DNA from: Lachnospiraceae bacterium | GTDB taxonomy: Bacteria > Bacillota > Clostridia > Lachnospirales > Lachnospiraceae | NCBI GenBank assembly: GCA_014804355.1 | Contig: JAAUZY010000060.1 | Span: 1 to 64,000 of the forward strand | Direction: 5' to 3' | Length of the DNA: 64,000 nucleotides | Shown: piece after piece, positions 17,075 to 25,455 of the stretch | How positions within the stretch are numbered: position 1 is the first letter of the stretch | Layout of the letters: every line of letters begins with the position of its first letter | Position numbers and translations under genes: made by a program | Notes under the pieces: model-generated | Seen by the model: the letters and a program-made list of their open reading frames with translations, nothing else | Databases searched by the model: none | Told to the model about the DNA's origin: nothing

Positions 17075-18885
17075 GTCGCAAATACCTCCTTATCTTTTAA
17101 CTTGGTCGTGTAACCTAATGTGAACATCGGTGAGAATGCGTAGCCTTCCTTGATGTAACCTACCGCATCCTTCTTCTCGCAGCTGATGGATACTCTCGTC
17201 TCGATCTCCGGTACAACAGCAATCGCTTCCGTCGCGCCCTGCATCTGGGCTTCACGGCACTTGTATGCATAATCGATCTTCTCTGTGTTTGCACCGTCTG
17301 TAACGGACAGTACGATATTGCTCATATCCTCGGAATATTCCGTGGTGCCGTAACATGCTACCATATATTCGTTGATCTCCACCTCAGCATTCGGATCACT
17401 CATCTCTAAGATGGTTCTCTCGATCTTAATGTTGGAGCTGCCTTCCTCGAAGTACATCTTCGTCTGCAGCTTCACTGTCAGGTCATAGAACTCGATATCC
17501 ACAGGATCAAGCGTCAGGATTCTCGTGTTGCCCTCCTGTGAGAAATGCGCTTTCGTTCTGCACAGGCACAGATCCACTTCCTCGCCGTTATGCGTCAGCT
17601 TCGCACTTCTGACCGTACCCTCGCCTGCATAGTGGGTGAAGTAACCTGCTCTGTATTTCTCCTGAATTAAGAACGGATAAGAAGCGTCCGTCACATGCTT
17701 CGTACCGATACCTACCGGCCACTCTAATTTCGCCGCATAAGGACGCAGATCTACGATGGCGCCGCCCTGATCCATATTAGCGCAGACTCTCATGTAAGGA
17801 TCGCAGTACCAGAATAACTGCTTATCCGATCCGTACAGAATATCTCTCCACAGTGCGCATTCCGGCTCTGTCAGTCTTCTGTTCTCACGGTAGAAATCCG
17901 CGAACTCAGCCATGGTCATGTCATCCAGCTTGCCCTCTTTCTTGAGCTGACCGTAGTATGCCATGCCGTCCTCATAGGACTTAAGCAACAGCTCATAGGG
18001 TGCCTCCCAGCGTCCCATCTTGTTCATCCAGCCGGGACCTACAAACATCATATTGTATGCATAACCATTGTTATATTTTGCCAGATCACGGTACTGATCG
18101 ATCAGGTTGTACAGATACGGGTACTCCCATGTCTTAGAATCATAGCTCATGCTTCTGAGCACATTCTGCGGATGGGTTCCGAAGTTGGAGCCGTTACCGT
18201 CATAGCATGCGATCAGGTCACGGGACAGATGAGGGATCGCCACGATACCGCTGTCCTCCGCCTCATTCGCTGCCGGCGCATGTACATTCTGTTTACTCGG
18301 AATCCAAGGCGCCCACGGACCGCCGTCCATGAAGGTATACCATGAATTGTTACAGGTGTGATATGCCTTGGGACCTTCTTCCCAGCATGTAGCCACGGCA
18401 CATTTCACCATGGGATATTTCTCTTTTACATAATTTACCAGATCCGCATCCATATAATAGGAACCCGTAGATTCCGGATAGAAGCCGAATCTGTCATGGA
18501 ACTTACCGAATACATCGTCTACGATGGATTTCTTGTCCTCCATAGAGAACATCCATATACAGAAATCCTTGGTCTTATACTTCTCACGGAATTCTTCGCA
18601 GGGAAGTCCCAGCAGAGAAAGGGCGATCTCATCGCCGTACTTCTCGTGGTCTGCTTTAGCCAGTTCCACCGCCTCATCATTAAATAAGGAAGCATAAGTC
18701 ATCTGAATCGTAGTCTTAAGTCCGTTCTTGTGTGCAATTGCCTGCTGTGTCTTAAAGATATCCAGAGACTCTGTCAAAAGCTCCTTCCTGCCGATATCTT
18801 CTTCTTTACCGTGTCCGGTTACCTTCTCTGCATACTCAGGTACCATTTCCGGACGATGGATGATGTTAACAATAAACTTATCCAT
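17047..18885 (-). CDS. Uncharacterised 612-aa protein (DUF3863/DUF3864-like)
   Basis: 612 aa from ATG 18885 (MDKFIVNIIHRPEMV), which has GGAGGG eight bases upstream; the track start at 18930 has none. It is soluble and has no signal peptide. The N-terminal half reads like an alpha/beta barrel (TTIQMTYASLFNDEAVELA, then HDRFGFYPESTGSYYMDADLV, GIVAIPHLSRDLIACYDG), reminiscent of polysaccharide deacetylase or GH57-like folds; the C-terminal half is beta-rich. From memory it resembles proteins annotated DUF3863/DUF3864, unverified. As the first gene of an operon ending in GH53 and under a LacI-type operator, it probably acts on a galactan-derived sugar. That is inference. Confidence 0.7.
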   Translation of the reverse strand: MDKFIVNIIHRPEMVPEYAEKVTGHGKEEDIGRKELLTESLDIFKTQQAIAHKNGLKTTIQMTYASLFNDEAVELAKADHEKYGDEIALSLLGLPCEEFREKYKTKDFCIWMFSMEDKKSIVDDVFGKFHDRFGFYPESTGSYYMDADLVNYVKEKYPMVKCAVATCWEEGPKAYHTCNNSWYTFMDGGPWAPWIPSKQNVHAPAANEAEDSGIVAIPHLSRDLIACYDGNGSNFGTHPQNVLRSMSYDSKTWEYPYLYNLIDQYRDLAKYNNGYAYNMMFVGPGWMNKMGRWEAPYELLLKSYEDGMAYYGQLKKEGKLDDMTMAEFADFYRENRRLTEPECALWRDILYGSDKQLFWYCDPYMRVCANMDQGGAIVDLRPYAAKLEWPVGIGTKHVTDASYPFLIQEKYRAGYFTHYAGEGTVRSAKLTHNGEEVDLCLCRTKAHFSQEGNTRILTLDPVDIEFYDLTVKLQTKMYFEEGSSNIKIERTILEMSDPNAEVEINEYMVACYGTTEYSEDMSNIVLSVTDGANTEKIDYAYKCREAQMQGATEAIAVVPEIETRVSISCEKKDAVGYIKEGYAFSPMFTLGYTTKLKDKEVFATWLNLAKAN

Positions 18886-19027
18886 GCTGCCCTGCCCTCC
18901 ATTTTCATTCGATGATTGTCTGATTGTCACGGTTTGCTTGTACTGCTATAACCCGTTCTACCGATGGCTGCATTCTCTCTACCACGCCTGCAACAGCAAC
19001 TTGCCGATGTATGCGCCTGTTCCTGTT

Positions 19028-19104
19028 TGCGCAGTTGGTACATTTTACCTTGCGCAATCGGTTGTTCATGTTTTTAGAATAACAAATTGCATAGTTGCTG
19101 TCAA
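19028..19104 (-). promoter_or_regulatory. Promoter and LacI-type operators of the GH53 operon
   Basis: On the minus strand, -35 TTGACA (19099-19104) and -10 TATTCT (19076-19081) with a 17-base spacer. The operator TGCGCAATCGGTTGTTCA (19051-19068) covers the expected start site. A related TGCGCAGTTGGTACA lies at 19028-19042, 23 bases further, about two helical turns. The first 12 bases match the operator at 29560. The remaining 19105-19277 is AT-rich leader for the chemoreceptor gene. Confidence 0.75.
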
Positions 19105-19277
19105 TCTATTTTTTGCCAATTATAGAAAAAAATTCATACAGTTAATACGTGCCAATCCTGTCCAATCTGATTATATTCTTGCCATCTTCCCGAAATACAA
19201 TTATACTATAAAGAGAAACGCAGTAAAAAAGATAAAATACTGCCCGAAAAATCTACTCAGACAGGAGCGAAAAACAT

Positions 19278-20975
19278 ATGAATAAAAAGCCAAGCATCAT
19301 CTCAATTTTACTTTTGTTGTGCCTTCTGCCTGCACTTCTATCTATTTTCGTTACCGTCCTCACTTCATCCAGATATATGCGGACCACTACGGAAAATGAG
19401 ATTGAAAGCATGCTGGAAGTCACCGGATATTCCCTGCTGCAAACCTTCGACGCGCTTGATGCAGGCACCTACAGGCTGTCCGGGGACGCCCTCTTCAAAG
19501 GCGGAACCAATCTTTCCGCCAGTACGGACACCATCGACTATATTAAAGAAATATCCGGTGTAGACTGCACGATGTTTTACGGTGACACCCGTTATTTAAC
19601 GACGATCACTGACGGATCGGGAAATCGCGTGCTTCTGACACAGTGCACCGATACGGTAAAAGAAATTGTTCTGAACCAGGGCAATACATACTTCGCCAGA
19701 AATGTCAATATCGGCGGTCAGGATTATTATGGTTACTATATTCCCATCGAACAGAAGGACAGCGTTGTCGGCATGATGTTCACCGGCAAGCCCAGTGCGG
19801 AACTTACCGCCGCCACCAACAGCTATCTGGTCTATATCCTTCTCATATGCCTTGGGCTTATGGTGATCATCGTTGCCATCGCCATTATTATCGGCAAAAT
19901 GATTACCGGACAGATTCATATGATCCGCGACGCTACGGTTATGCTCTCCGAAGGGAATCTTAATTTCAAAATCGATGATAAGAACCGCATCCGGGAAATA
20001 TCCGATGTTGCAAAAGCAGCAGAAAGCCTCCGCACGCAGCTTGTAAACGTTGTGGAGATGATCTTAAGCTGTGCCGGCACAGTGGATCATTCCGTGAGCC
20101 TTGTCGATGACTCTCTCGGCAACTGCGCGAAGGCCGTCAAAGATTTAAGCGCCACCATGGAAGAACTTTCTTCCGGTGCCCAGAGTATGTCGGGCTCTGT
20201 TGATAAACAATCCCATGACATGAATGAGATCTCCGAAAACATCACTCAGATCGCCGAGAGTTCTAAAGCTACCCGGGAGGTGACGGAAACCGTTACCCGT
20301 GTCAGCAACACAGCTAAAGCTGCTCTGAACGACCTATTGAGTGCCAACAAATACACTACCACCAGCGCCGACAACGTCATCATCAGCATTACCAGCGTCA
20401 GCAATGCGGTAAACCAGATCACTACCGCTGCAAAGATGATTATGGATATTTCCGGACAGACTAATCTGCTCTCCTTAAATGCCAGCATCGAAGCTGCCAG
20501 AGCCGGTGAAGCGGGAAGAGGTTTCGCAGTCGTGGCAGGTGAGATCCAGACGCTGGCGGAACAGTCCAATTCTTCCGCAAAGCAGATTCAGGCAATCATA
20601 GAAGAAATCACTTCCAAGACCGCAGAATGTACGAAGATTGCCGCACAAATTCAGGATGCGGTCATCAAAGAAGCTGATGCCCTAAAGAGCGTAAGCCACA
20701 GTTTCGAGGATGTGGACGGAAATATTGCGGAGGCCGCCAGTGCAGTTAATACAATCTCAGACATCGTGGAAATTGTTGACCAGAATAAGATCAGCGTTCT
20801 CGATTCCGTCAGCAGCTTATCCGGTATTTCCGAAGAAAATGCCGCGTCCGCGGAAGAAGCTAACGTTTCTACCGATGAACTGCGGGCAAACATCGAGGAT
20901 GTCGCGAAACAGGCGGACGAGCTGAAGTCCGTTATTGAACAGCTGAATGACAGCGTTGCTTTCTTCCAGATATAA
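19278..20975 (+). CDS. Methyl-accepting chemotaxis protein (single Cache type)
   Basis: 565 aa chemoreceptor. Membrane helix at about 8-30, extracellular sensor of about 145 residues with a single-Cache look ([23 protein letters not shown]..., [11 protein letters not shown]), second helix at about 178-202, HAMP, then the signalling domain whose conserved tip is [22 protein letters not shown]. It would control the CheA kinase and so flagellar rotation. Ligand unknown; nearby sugar-utilisation operons do not prove a sugar ligand. AGGAG lies before the ATG. It appears monocistronic. Confidence 0.93.
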   Translation: MNKKPSIISILLLLCLLPALLSIFVTVLTSSRYMRTTTENEIESMLEVTGYSLLQTFDALDAGTYRLSGDALFKGGTNLSASTDTIDYIKEISGVDCTMFYGDTRYLTTITDGSGNRVLLTQCTDTVKEIVLNQGNTYFARNVNIGGQDYYGYYIPIEQKDSVVGMMFTGKPSAELTAATNSYLVYILLICLGLMVIIVAIAIIIGKMITGQIHMIRDATVMLSEGNLNFKIDDKNRIREISDVAKAAESLRTQLVNVVEMILSCAGTVDHSVSLVDDSLGNCAKAVKDLSATMEELSSGAQSMSGSVDKQSHDMNEISENITQIAESSKATREVTETVTRVSNTAKAALNDLLSANKYTTTSADNVIISITSVSNAVNQITTAAKMIMDISGQTNLLSLNASIEAARAGEAGRGFAVVAGEIQTLAEQSNSSAKQIQAIIEEITSKTAECTKIAAQIQDAVIKEADALKSVSHSFEDVDGNIAEAASAVNTISDIVEIVDQNKISVLDSVSSLSGISEENAASAEEANVSTDELRANIEDVAKQADELKSVIEQLNDSVAFFQI

Positions 20976-21066
20976 AAAAAGTAAATTCCTGCGGAATTAA
21001 CTTTGCGAGATTTGCTTCGCAAACTCGTGCACAATTTTGTAATATAAGCGAAAGGATTATTTCCCA

Positions 21067-21471
21067 ATGAAAATAACAATCATAGACGGTCAGGGCGGCC
21101 GGATCGGGAGATCTATTATAGAAGAGCTTAAGAAGAATCATGCGGATCTGGAGTTGTATGCCATCGGCACGAACAGCATCGCCACTTCTGCTATGCTGAA
21201 AGCCGGGGCTGACTACGGCGCTACGGGAGACAATGCGGTCATCGTCAATGCGGCAGACTCGGATATTATCGCCGGTCCCATCGGCATCGTCTTCGCTAAT
21301 GCGCTGTTAGGTGAGATCACACCGGCCATCGCCGCGGCCATCGGAGCCAGCCGTGCCTATAAAGTTCTGATACCGACGGGTCGCTGCAACCATTTCGTGG
21401 CAGGTTGCGCGGAAGCGTCGATGGGTGAATATATCCGTATCGCAATAGAAAAGATCGAGTCCATGCTGTAG
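21067..21471 (+). CDS. DUF3842 family protein
   Basis: 134 aa. An N-terminal Rossmann-like start (MKITIIDGQGGRIGRSIIEEL) with a glycine loop suggests nucleotide binding; the rest is alternating helix and strand, ending GRCNHFVAGCAEASMGEYI with two Cys. It matches what I know of DUF3842, a clostridial family without known function. AAAGGA lies 11 bases before the ATG. It ends with a strong terminator and stands alone; the chemoreceptor gene upstream ends 91 bases before it. Confidence 0.75.
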   Translation: MKITIIDGQGGRIGRSIIEELKKNHADLELYAIGTNSIATSAMLKAGADYGATGDNAVIVNAADSDIIAGPIGIVFANALLGEITPAIAAAIGASRAYKVLIPTGRCNHFVAGCAEASMGEYIRIAIEKIESML

Positions 21472-21524
21472 GAGACAGCGCGAGCCACGCTAAACTCTGT
21501 ACATCGTTTTCGGTCATTTTAAAA

Positions 21525-21552
21525 AAGGCTGCCAGCATTGTCTGGCAGCCTT
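21525..21552. terminator. Bidirectional intrinsic terminator
   Basis: AAGGCTGCCAG and CTGGCAGCCTT form an 11-bp stem with loop CATTGT, preceded by an A-run and followed by T-rich sequence. It separates the convergent DUF3842 and His-rich protein genes. Confidence 0.88.
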
Positions 21553-21581
21553 CACTTCATCTTTCGTCCGAAATCTCTCAA

Positions 21582-21911
21582 TTAATGGCAATGATGCCGT
21601 CTGGCACCACATCTGCCTCTGGAAACCGTCTTACCGGAAGTAGTCTTCCCCGAAGTGGTATCGTTTGAAGCATTCTCACAGGAATGGTCACAATAACCAT
21701 CTTTGTGGTCATATCCACAGTAATCATGACCATCATGGGTATGTCTGCCTTCTTCCGTACAACCTTCCACTGTACATACCGGACAGCTTGTATCTGTATC
21801 CTTTACTACTGTCGTCCGGCTGTGATGCCCGTGGGCAGAAACCGGCATAACGAAAACCATGGATACCATTGCCACGGTCAAAGCCGTCGTGAATAATTTC
21901 CTAAGACGCAT
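21582..21911 (-). CDS. Secreted His/Cys-rich small protein
   Basis: 109 aa. A Sec signal peptide (TALTVAMVSMVFVMPVSA) is followed by a mature chain starting HGHH. The mature part has CPVC, several single Cys, GRHTHDGHDYCGYDHKDGYCDH and a C-terminal RHHCH, which together suggest metal (zinc, copper or nickel) binding. A short TTSGKTTSGKT repeat links the two clusters. GGAAAGGGGG precedes the ATG. No transporter or metal regulator gene is adjacent, so the role is open. Confidence 0.75.
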   Translation of the reverse strand: MRLRKLFTTALTVAMVSMVFVMPVSAHGHHSRTTVVKDTDTSCPVCTVEGCTEEGRHTHDGHDYCGYDHKDGYCDHSCENASNDTTSGKTTSGKTVSRGRCGARRHHCH

Positions 21912-22005
21912 AGTGTACGCCCCCTTTCCTGTTTATTTTCACATAAAGGCATGTGGAACAACACTCCCTCATGTCCCTCTTTTTCTATCTATCTTGTTTT
22001 ATCAC

Positions 22006-22092
22006 GGAGAATGCATGCTCTTCGCATTCTCTTAGAGATGATATAGATATACTAAGATCATGTACTTTATGATCTTAGTATATCTTCATCTC
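22006..22092 (+). repeat. Two-hairpin dispersed repeat, copy B
   Basis: Hairpin 1 pairs GAGAATGC (22007-22014) with GCATTCTC (22024-22031). Hairpin 2 spans 22035-22092 with the same outer sequence as copy A (GAGATGATATAG ... TATATCTTCATCTC) and inner ATCAT/ATGAT in place of GGCTGC/GCAGCC. It lies in the 323-base gap between the His-rich protein gene (start 21911) and the kinase gene (end 22235); nothing else is recognisable in that gap. Confidence 0.8.
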
Positions 22093-22234
22093 TTATTATA
22101 CTGCACGCAGATGCAATTTTCAAGGAATAAACGCATGCTTCCAACTTAGTGCCGCAGATATTAACTTCACTCTGAGCGACCGGGTTTGCCAATGTGTGAA
22201 TAGTAACATGGAACTCCCTCTGCAAATTCCGAGG

Positions 22235-22837
22235 TCAACCGCCGCTGACAACAATGCACTTGCCCCGGATTCCGTAAGTCTCAAAATACCGGTTCTCCAT
22301 AGGAATCCATTCCCGCTCGAAGCGTTGGTACATTTTCGCTCCGTTTCGCACCAGTATTCTCCGCTTCTGTTCCCCTTCGGACACTTCCATAAAAAAGCGC
22401 AGTTGATACGCATCTCCGAAATAAGGATGGCAGCTGTACGCGCCCTCTATAATATTCAATCTGTTCCATGAAACCTCACGAGGCTCTCCAAGCGCCATCC
22501 TGCGGCAGTCAAAACGCCGGTATGCAAAACCTCCCTCATCCGCCAGATGCTCCAGAACCTCCGCCCGAAACCGCTCATAATCCACGTTTCCTCCGGCCTG
22601 TGCATACCGCGCCGCGGTACGCTGTTCCGGACGCAGGAAGAAATCATCCATATGAAAAAGATTACAGTCATATCTGAGGGCAAGCTCTTCTGCCAGCGTT
22701 GTCTTGCCGCTGCCGCACATACCGTCAATCGCCACATTGACTTGATCGGTCATACTCGCATGTTCCAGCGCACTGTCAATCATGGTATATATCTTATTCA
22801 CAAGACCCCTCCATCTCTCGCTCCGGGGCATAATCAT
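22235..22837 (-). CDS. Uridine kinase-like P-loop kinase
   Basis: 200 aa. Walker A GMCGSGKTT at about residues 39-47, HMDDFF at about 65 (the uridine/phosphoribulokinase substrate-site motif), RFDC and a lid-type RR segment later. It probably phosphorylates a nucleoside or vitamin-like small molecule with ATP. Its ATG follows the S-component gene's TGA with no gap (TGAATG), so the two are translationally coupled. The tight link to an ECF S component suggests the kinase traps the imported substrate; that is inference. A second in-frame ATG lies two codons downstream. Confidence 0.8.
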   Translation of the reverse strand: MIMPRSERWRGLVNKIYTMIDSALEHASMTDQVNVAIDGMCGSGKTTLAEELALRYDCNLFHMDDFFLRPEQRTAARYAQAGGNVDYERFRAEVLEHLADEGGFAYRRFDCRRMALGEPREVSWNRLNIIEGAYSCHPYFGDAYQLRFFMEVSEGEQKRRILVRNGAKMYQRFEREWIPMENRYFETYGIRGKCIVVSGG

Positions 22838-23353
22838 TCAGCACCCCGCCTTGCCAAGTGTAATCATGACAATCGGAATCAGCACGATCTGCAGTATGAT
22901 ACCCGGTATGGCATTCAAAAGTGCTCCGGACAGAAATATCTGCGCGGTAAATCCATTTCCGGCAATGCCGTACAGCGGAATACCGACGAGTCCCCACGCG
23001 GCTCTGCCGGCAATCATCGCGCAAAGAAGGCTCACGTAGATATAGGGAACCTTTTTCGGCAGCTTCGCATACAGAATTCCTGTCACCAAGCCATAGACTG
23101 CAAGCTCCACAGCCATCGCCGCTGCCGTAGGCATAAGCGGCGGCATACCAAACATAACGCTGCGAAGTAACGGAGTCATAAGCCCGACTGCCAGACCATA
23201 CTGCCAGCCGCAGATGAAGCCGCACAACAACACCGGAATATGCATCGGCAGGAGCATATTACCGATCTGTTGAATCTGTCCCGTCAGAAAAGGAAGAACA
23301 ATCCCCAATGCCATAAAAAGCGCCGATAATACAAGTTTACGTGTCTGTTTCAT
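22838..23353 (-). CDS. ECF transporter substrate-binding (S) component
   Basis: 171 aa, almost entirely hydrophobic with five to six membrane helices. The N-terminal LVLSALFMALG is the motif by which S components dock to EcfT. The pattern MHIPVLLCGFICGWQYGLAVG and MPPLMP is shared by several vitamin S components, but the substrate cannot be told from it. The start is ATG 23353 or 23359, just behind CGGAGGAAA; the track start at 23518 lies in the leader. It is coupled to the kinase gene. EcfA/EcfT are not in the window, so it belongs to the shared-module group. Confidence 0.85.
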   Translation of the reverse strand: MKQTRKLVLSALFMALGIVLPFLTGQIQQIGNMLLPMHIPVLLCGFICGWQYGLAVGLMTPLLRSVMFGMPPLMPTAAAMAVELAVYGLVTGILYAKLPKKVPYIYVSLLCAMIAGRAAWGLVGIPLYGIAGNGFTAQIFLSGALLNAIPGIILQIVLIPIVMITLGKAGC

Positions 23354-23404
23354 AATCATTTTCCTCCGTTTTATATGATAGGACGCACTTTCCCATAATA
23401 GAAA

Positions 23405-23455
23405 ACCAGGAAAGTACCCCGATATGCTTCCCGCATATCCGATTACCTTCCTGGT
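23405..23455 (-). promoter_or_regulatory. Terminator-like leader hairpin of the S-component gene
   Basis: A 12-bp stem (ACCAGGAAGGTA with TACTTTCCTGGT, minus strand) encloses an internal loop and an inner GATATGC/GCATATC stem, and is followed by TTTTCTATT. It lies inside the 5' leader, downstream of a good promoter and upstream of the ribosome site, preceded by a smaller hairpin (23463-23478). This layout fits a riboswitch or attenuator; I could not match it to a known class. Confidence 0.6.
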
Positions 23456-23488
23456 AAGCTTAGCCGGCTTCTGCCGACCATTGTGTTT

Positions 23489-23518
23489 ATTGTACTCTGT
23501 CCGGTAAATGTATGTCAA
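23489..23518 (-). promoter_or_regulatory. Promoter of the S-component/kinase operon
   Basis: Minus strand: -35 TTGACA (23513-23518), 18-base spacer, -10 TACAAT (23489-23494). Expected start near 23482, giving a leader of about 120 bases. Confidence 0.75.
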
Positions 23519-23560
23519 GTACGCTTTAGCTACATTTCTGCTCTTAATAAATTCAGCGGG

Positions 23561-25441
23561 CTACTCCTCCACCTGTAACTTCTGCGCATATAAGTCCATA
23601 TCCGTATATACGGGCTGAGATGCACCATAAGCTTCTCCGTCCGAGGTGCGCCAACTATTCTGTGCAAGACAACCGGCCACATAATCAAGCACATCTTGCG
23701 GAACAGAGTCCCCATCCCGGACATAGGTTACCGCCACAGCTGTATCACCATCCCGAAAAAAGATTCTGTGATATGTTTCTCCCGAAAGCCATACTCCATC
23801 AAAAAAATCCATCCGGTCACGGATGTAATCCTTCAGATTACTTACAGCCTTCTGCCAGTCTCTCTCCGGTGATCGTCGGGTATATCCTTCGCTGTGCGCC
23901 CATCGGATATCATCCATCTGTATGGAACGGCGTATCCGTTCACCCTCTGCATCTATATGCTCGTCCAGATACTTCTCCAATACAGGTTTCATATGCTCCC
24001 TGTATTTACTGACAGCGTTGTCATAAAACACACTGTTATCATACAACGTGCCGTACCATCCCTTTCGCGAAAAGCTACAACGCACATCCTTGCCAAGGAC
24101 ATCATTGCCCCATGCAATATCATAATCCCATATCGGTCCGGCATACATCTTTGTGTCCTTATCTTTATAATAAAAAACGCTGTACCGGTTTGCATCCGTA
24201 TCATTCGCCAGCTCATTAATCAGGAAGAGAAGACTCCACGAATCCAGATCGATATATTCCAGATATTCATCCGATTGTGCTGCATTTTCCGTGCTTTGTG
24301 TCAGATTACGTGCATATTCACTGATATATTTATACTCTTCAAAGGTCAATGCGGCGGGAGTTTTAACCTCAACCTGCTGCTCGGCCGCATAGAAATACCC
24401 CGCCTTCTCATCTTCTATTCTCTCGTTAAATTCAAGCAGATAGCCGTCCCTTTTTTCGTATTCCGACTCGTATTCCCACCATGCTCCTTCATTGCCTCTG
24501 ATATATCTTCCGTTTTCCTCCCGAGGCGTATCTACGGTGGAAATATTTACTCTTTCCCTGCCCGCTTCAATTTTTTCGCATAAAAGATAATTTCCTGCAT
24601 ACTCACCGTTTAACCACAGATCCACATAGGCGCTGTCTATGGCATACTGCAATCCGAGATCATGAGCCATGTCGTAGGTCAGCTTATTGCGCATACGTGT
24701 TGCGTCCAATGCATTGGCCTGCAGAACCCATTTCTCCGCAGCAGGCATACCGGCCAGAGCCGCTTCCCCGTCCAGTGTCACACTGTAGGATTTCTTATCC
24801 TCCACCCAACTGGAATTGCCCCTGCCGCTGATCTTCTCCATTGCTCCCGTATACGCTGATGCCCCCAAAGCGTCAATGCAAAAGAATTCGCCGGATTCTT
24901 TATTTCCCTTATCTGCATGAATCCAGTCCATTGAGCCGGATTCGGTACATATAAAAACAGCCGGAAGATTCTCGGACTGCAACAGTCTCAACTGACATAT
25001 GACCTCCTCATTCTCCCGAATGTCGGTGATTCTGAATCTCTCTTCGCTCTCATCCTCTTCGGATAGGGAAAATATATCTCCGTCGCTCACTTTATATCCC
25101 TTATCCACGTTTTCGACCATATACAGATCGTCGTCATATGCCCACTGTATTTCCGTCATGTCTGCCGCAGCAGGCACAAAGGCATATAAGTGATCTTCAT
25201 CCTGATACAGCCGAACGCGCTGCCGGAAGTCTCCCATCTGAACCATTATGCCGATGTCCATGAATGTGTTGACTGTTTCCTTAGCCTGTTCATTCTGCCG
25301 GGCAGGCGGTGTATCCTGCTCCATATCCGATTGTTCTTGTCCGCGCTGCTCATAATGGCGAAAAGCAATCACAGATGCGATAAGGGCACATACCAGCAAA
25401 ATTACCGCAATCCACCGCGCCCTGCCTGTTTCCAAATCCAT
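23561..25441 (-). CDS. CotH family protein (extracytoplasmic kinase-like)
   Basis: 626 aa. One N-terminal membrane helix (WIAVILLVCALIASVIAF, about 11-28) anchors an extracellular CotH domain. Family motifs are present: KISGRGNSSWVEDKKSYSV, WVLQANALDATRMRN, VDLWLNGEYAGNYLLCEKIE and the metal/catalytic segment GPIWDYDIAWGN. Spore-coat CotH is an atypical protein kinase; non-spore CotH proteins are common in clostridial surface or exopolysaccharide clusters. The gene is last of a four-gene operon with VTC and DUF4956 genes, 14 bases after the upstream CotH-like gene. Confidence 0.88.
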   Translation of the reverse strand: MDLETGRARWIAVILLVCALIASVIAFRHYEQRGQEQSDMEQDTPPARQNEQAKETVNTFMDIGIMVQMGDFRQRVRLYQDEDHLYAFVPAAADMTEIQWAYDDDLYMVENVDKGYKVSDGDIFSLSEEDESEERFRITDIRENEEVICQLRLLQSENLPAVFICTESGSMDWIHADKGNKESGEFFCIDALGASAYTGAMEKISGRGNSSWVEDKKSYSVTLDGEAALAGMPAAEKWVLQANALDATRMRNKLTYDMAHDLGLQYAIDSAYVDLWLNGEYAGNYLLCEKIEAGRERVNISTVDTPREENGRYIRGNEGAWWEYESEYEKRDGYLLEFNERIEDEKAGYFYAAEQQVEVKTPAALTFEEYKYISEYARNLTQSTENAAQSDEYLEYIDLDSWSLLFLINELANDTDANRYSVFYYKDKDTKMYAGPIWDYDIAWGNDVLGKDVRCSFSRKGWYGTLYDNSVFYDNAVSKYREHMKPVLEKYLDEHIDAEGERIRRSIQMDDIRWAHSEGYTRRSPERDWQKAVSNLKDYIRDRMDFFDGVWLSGETYHRIFFRDGDTAVAVTYVRDGDSVPQDVLDYVAGCLAQNSWRTSDGEAYGASQPVYTDMDLYAQKLQVEE

Positions 25442-25455
25442 AGATTTTCTCCGAT

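Noticed and set aside
23561-25441. CotH genes as evidence of a spore-coat locus
   Set aside because: No other coat or sporulation gene is nearby, and the proteins carry membrane anchors; the VTC/DUF4956 linkage points to a different role.
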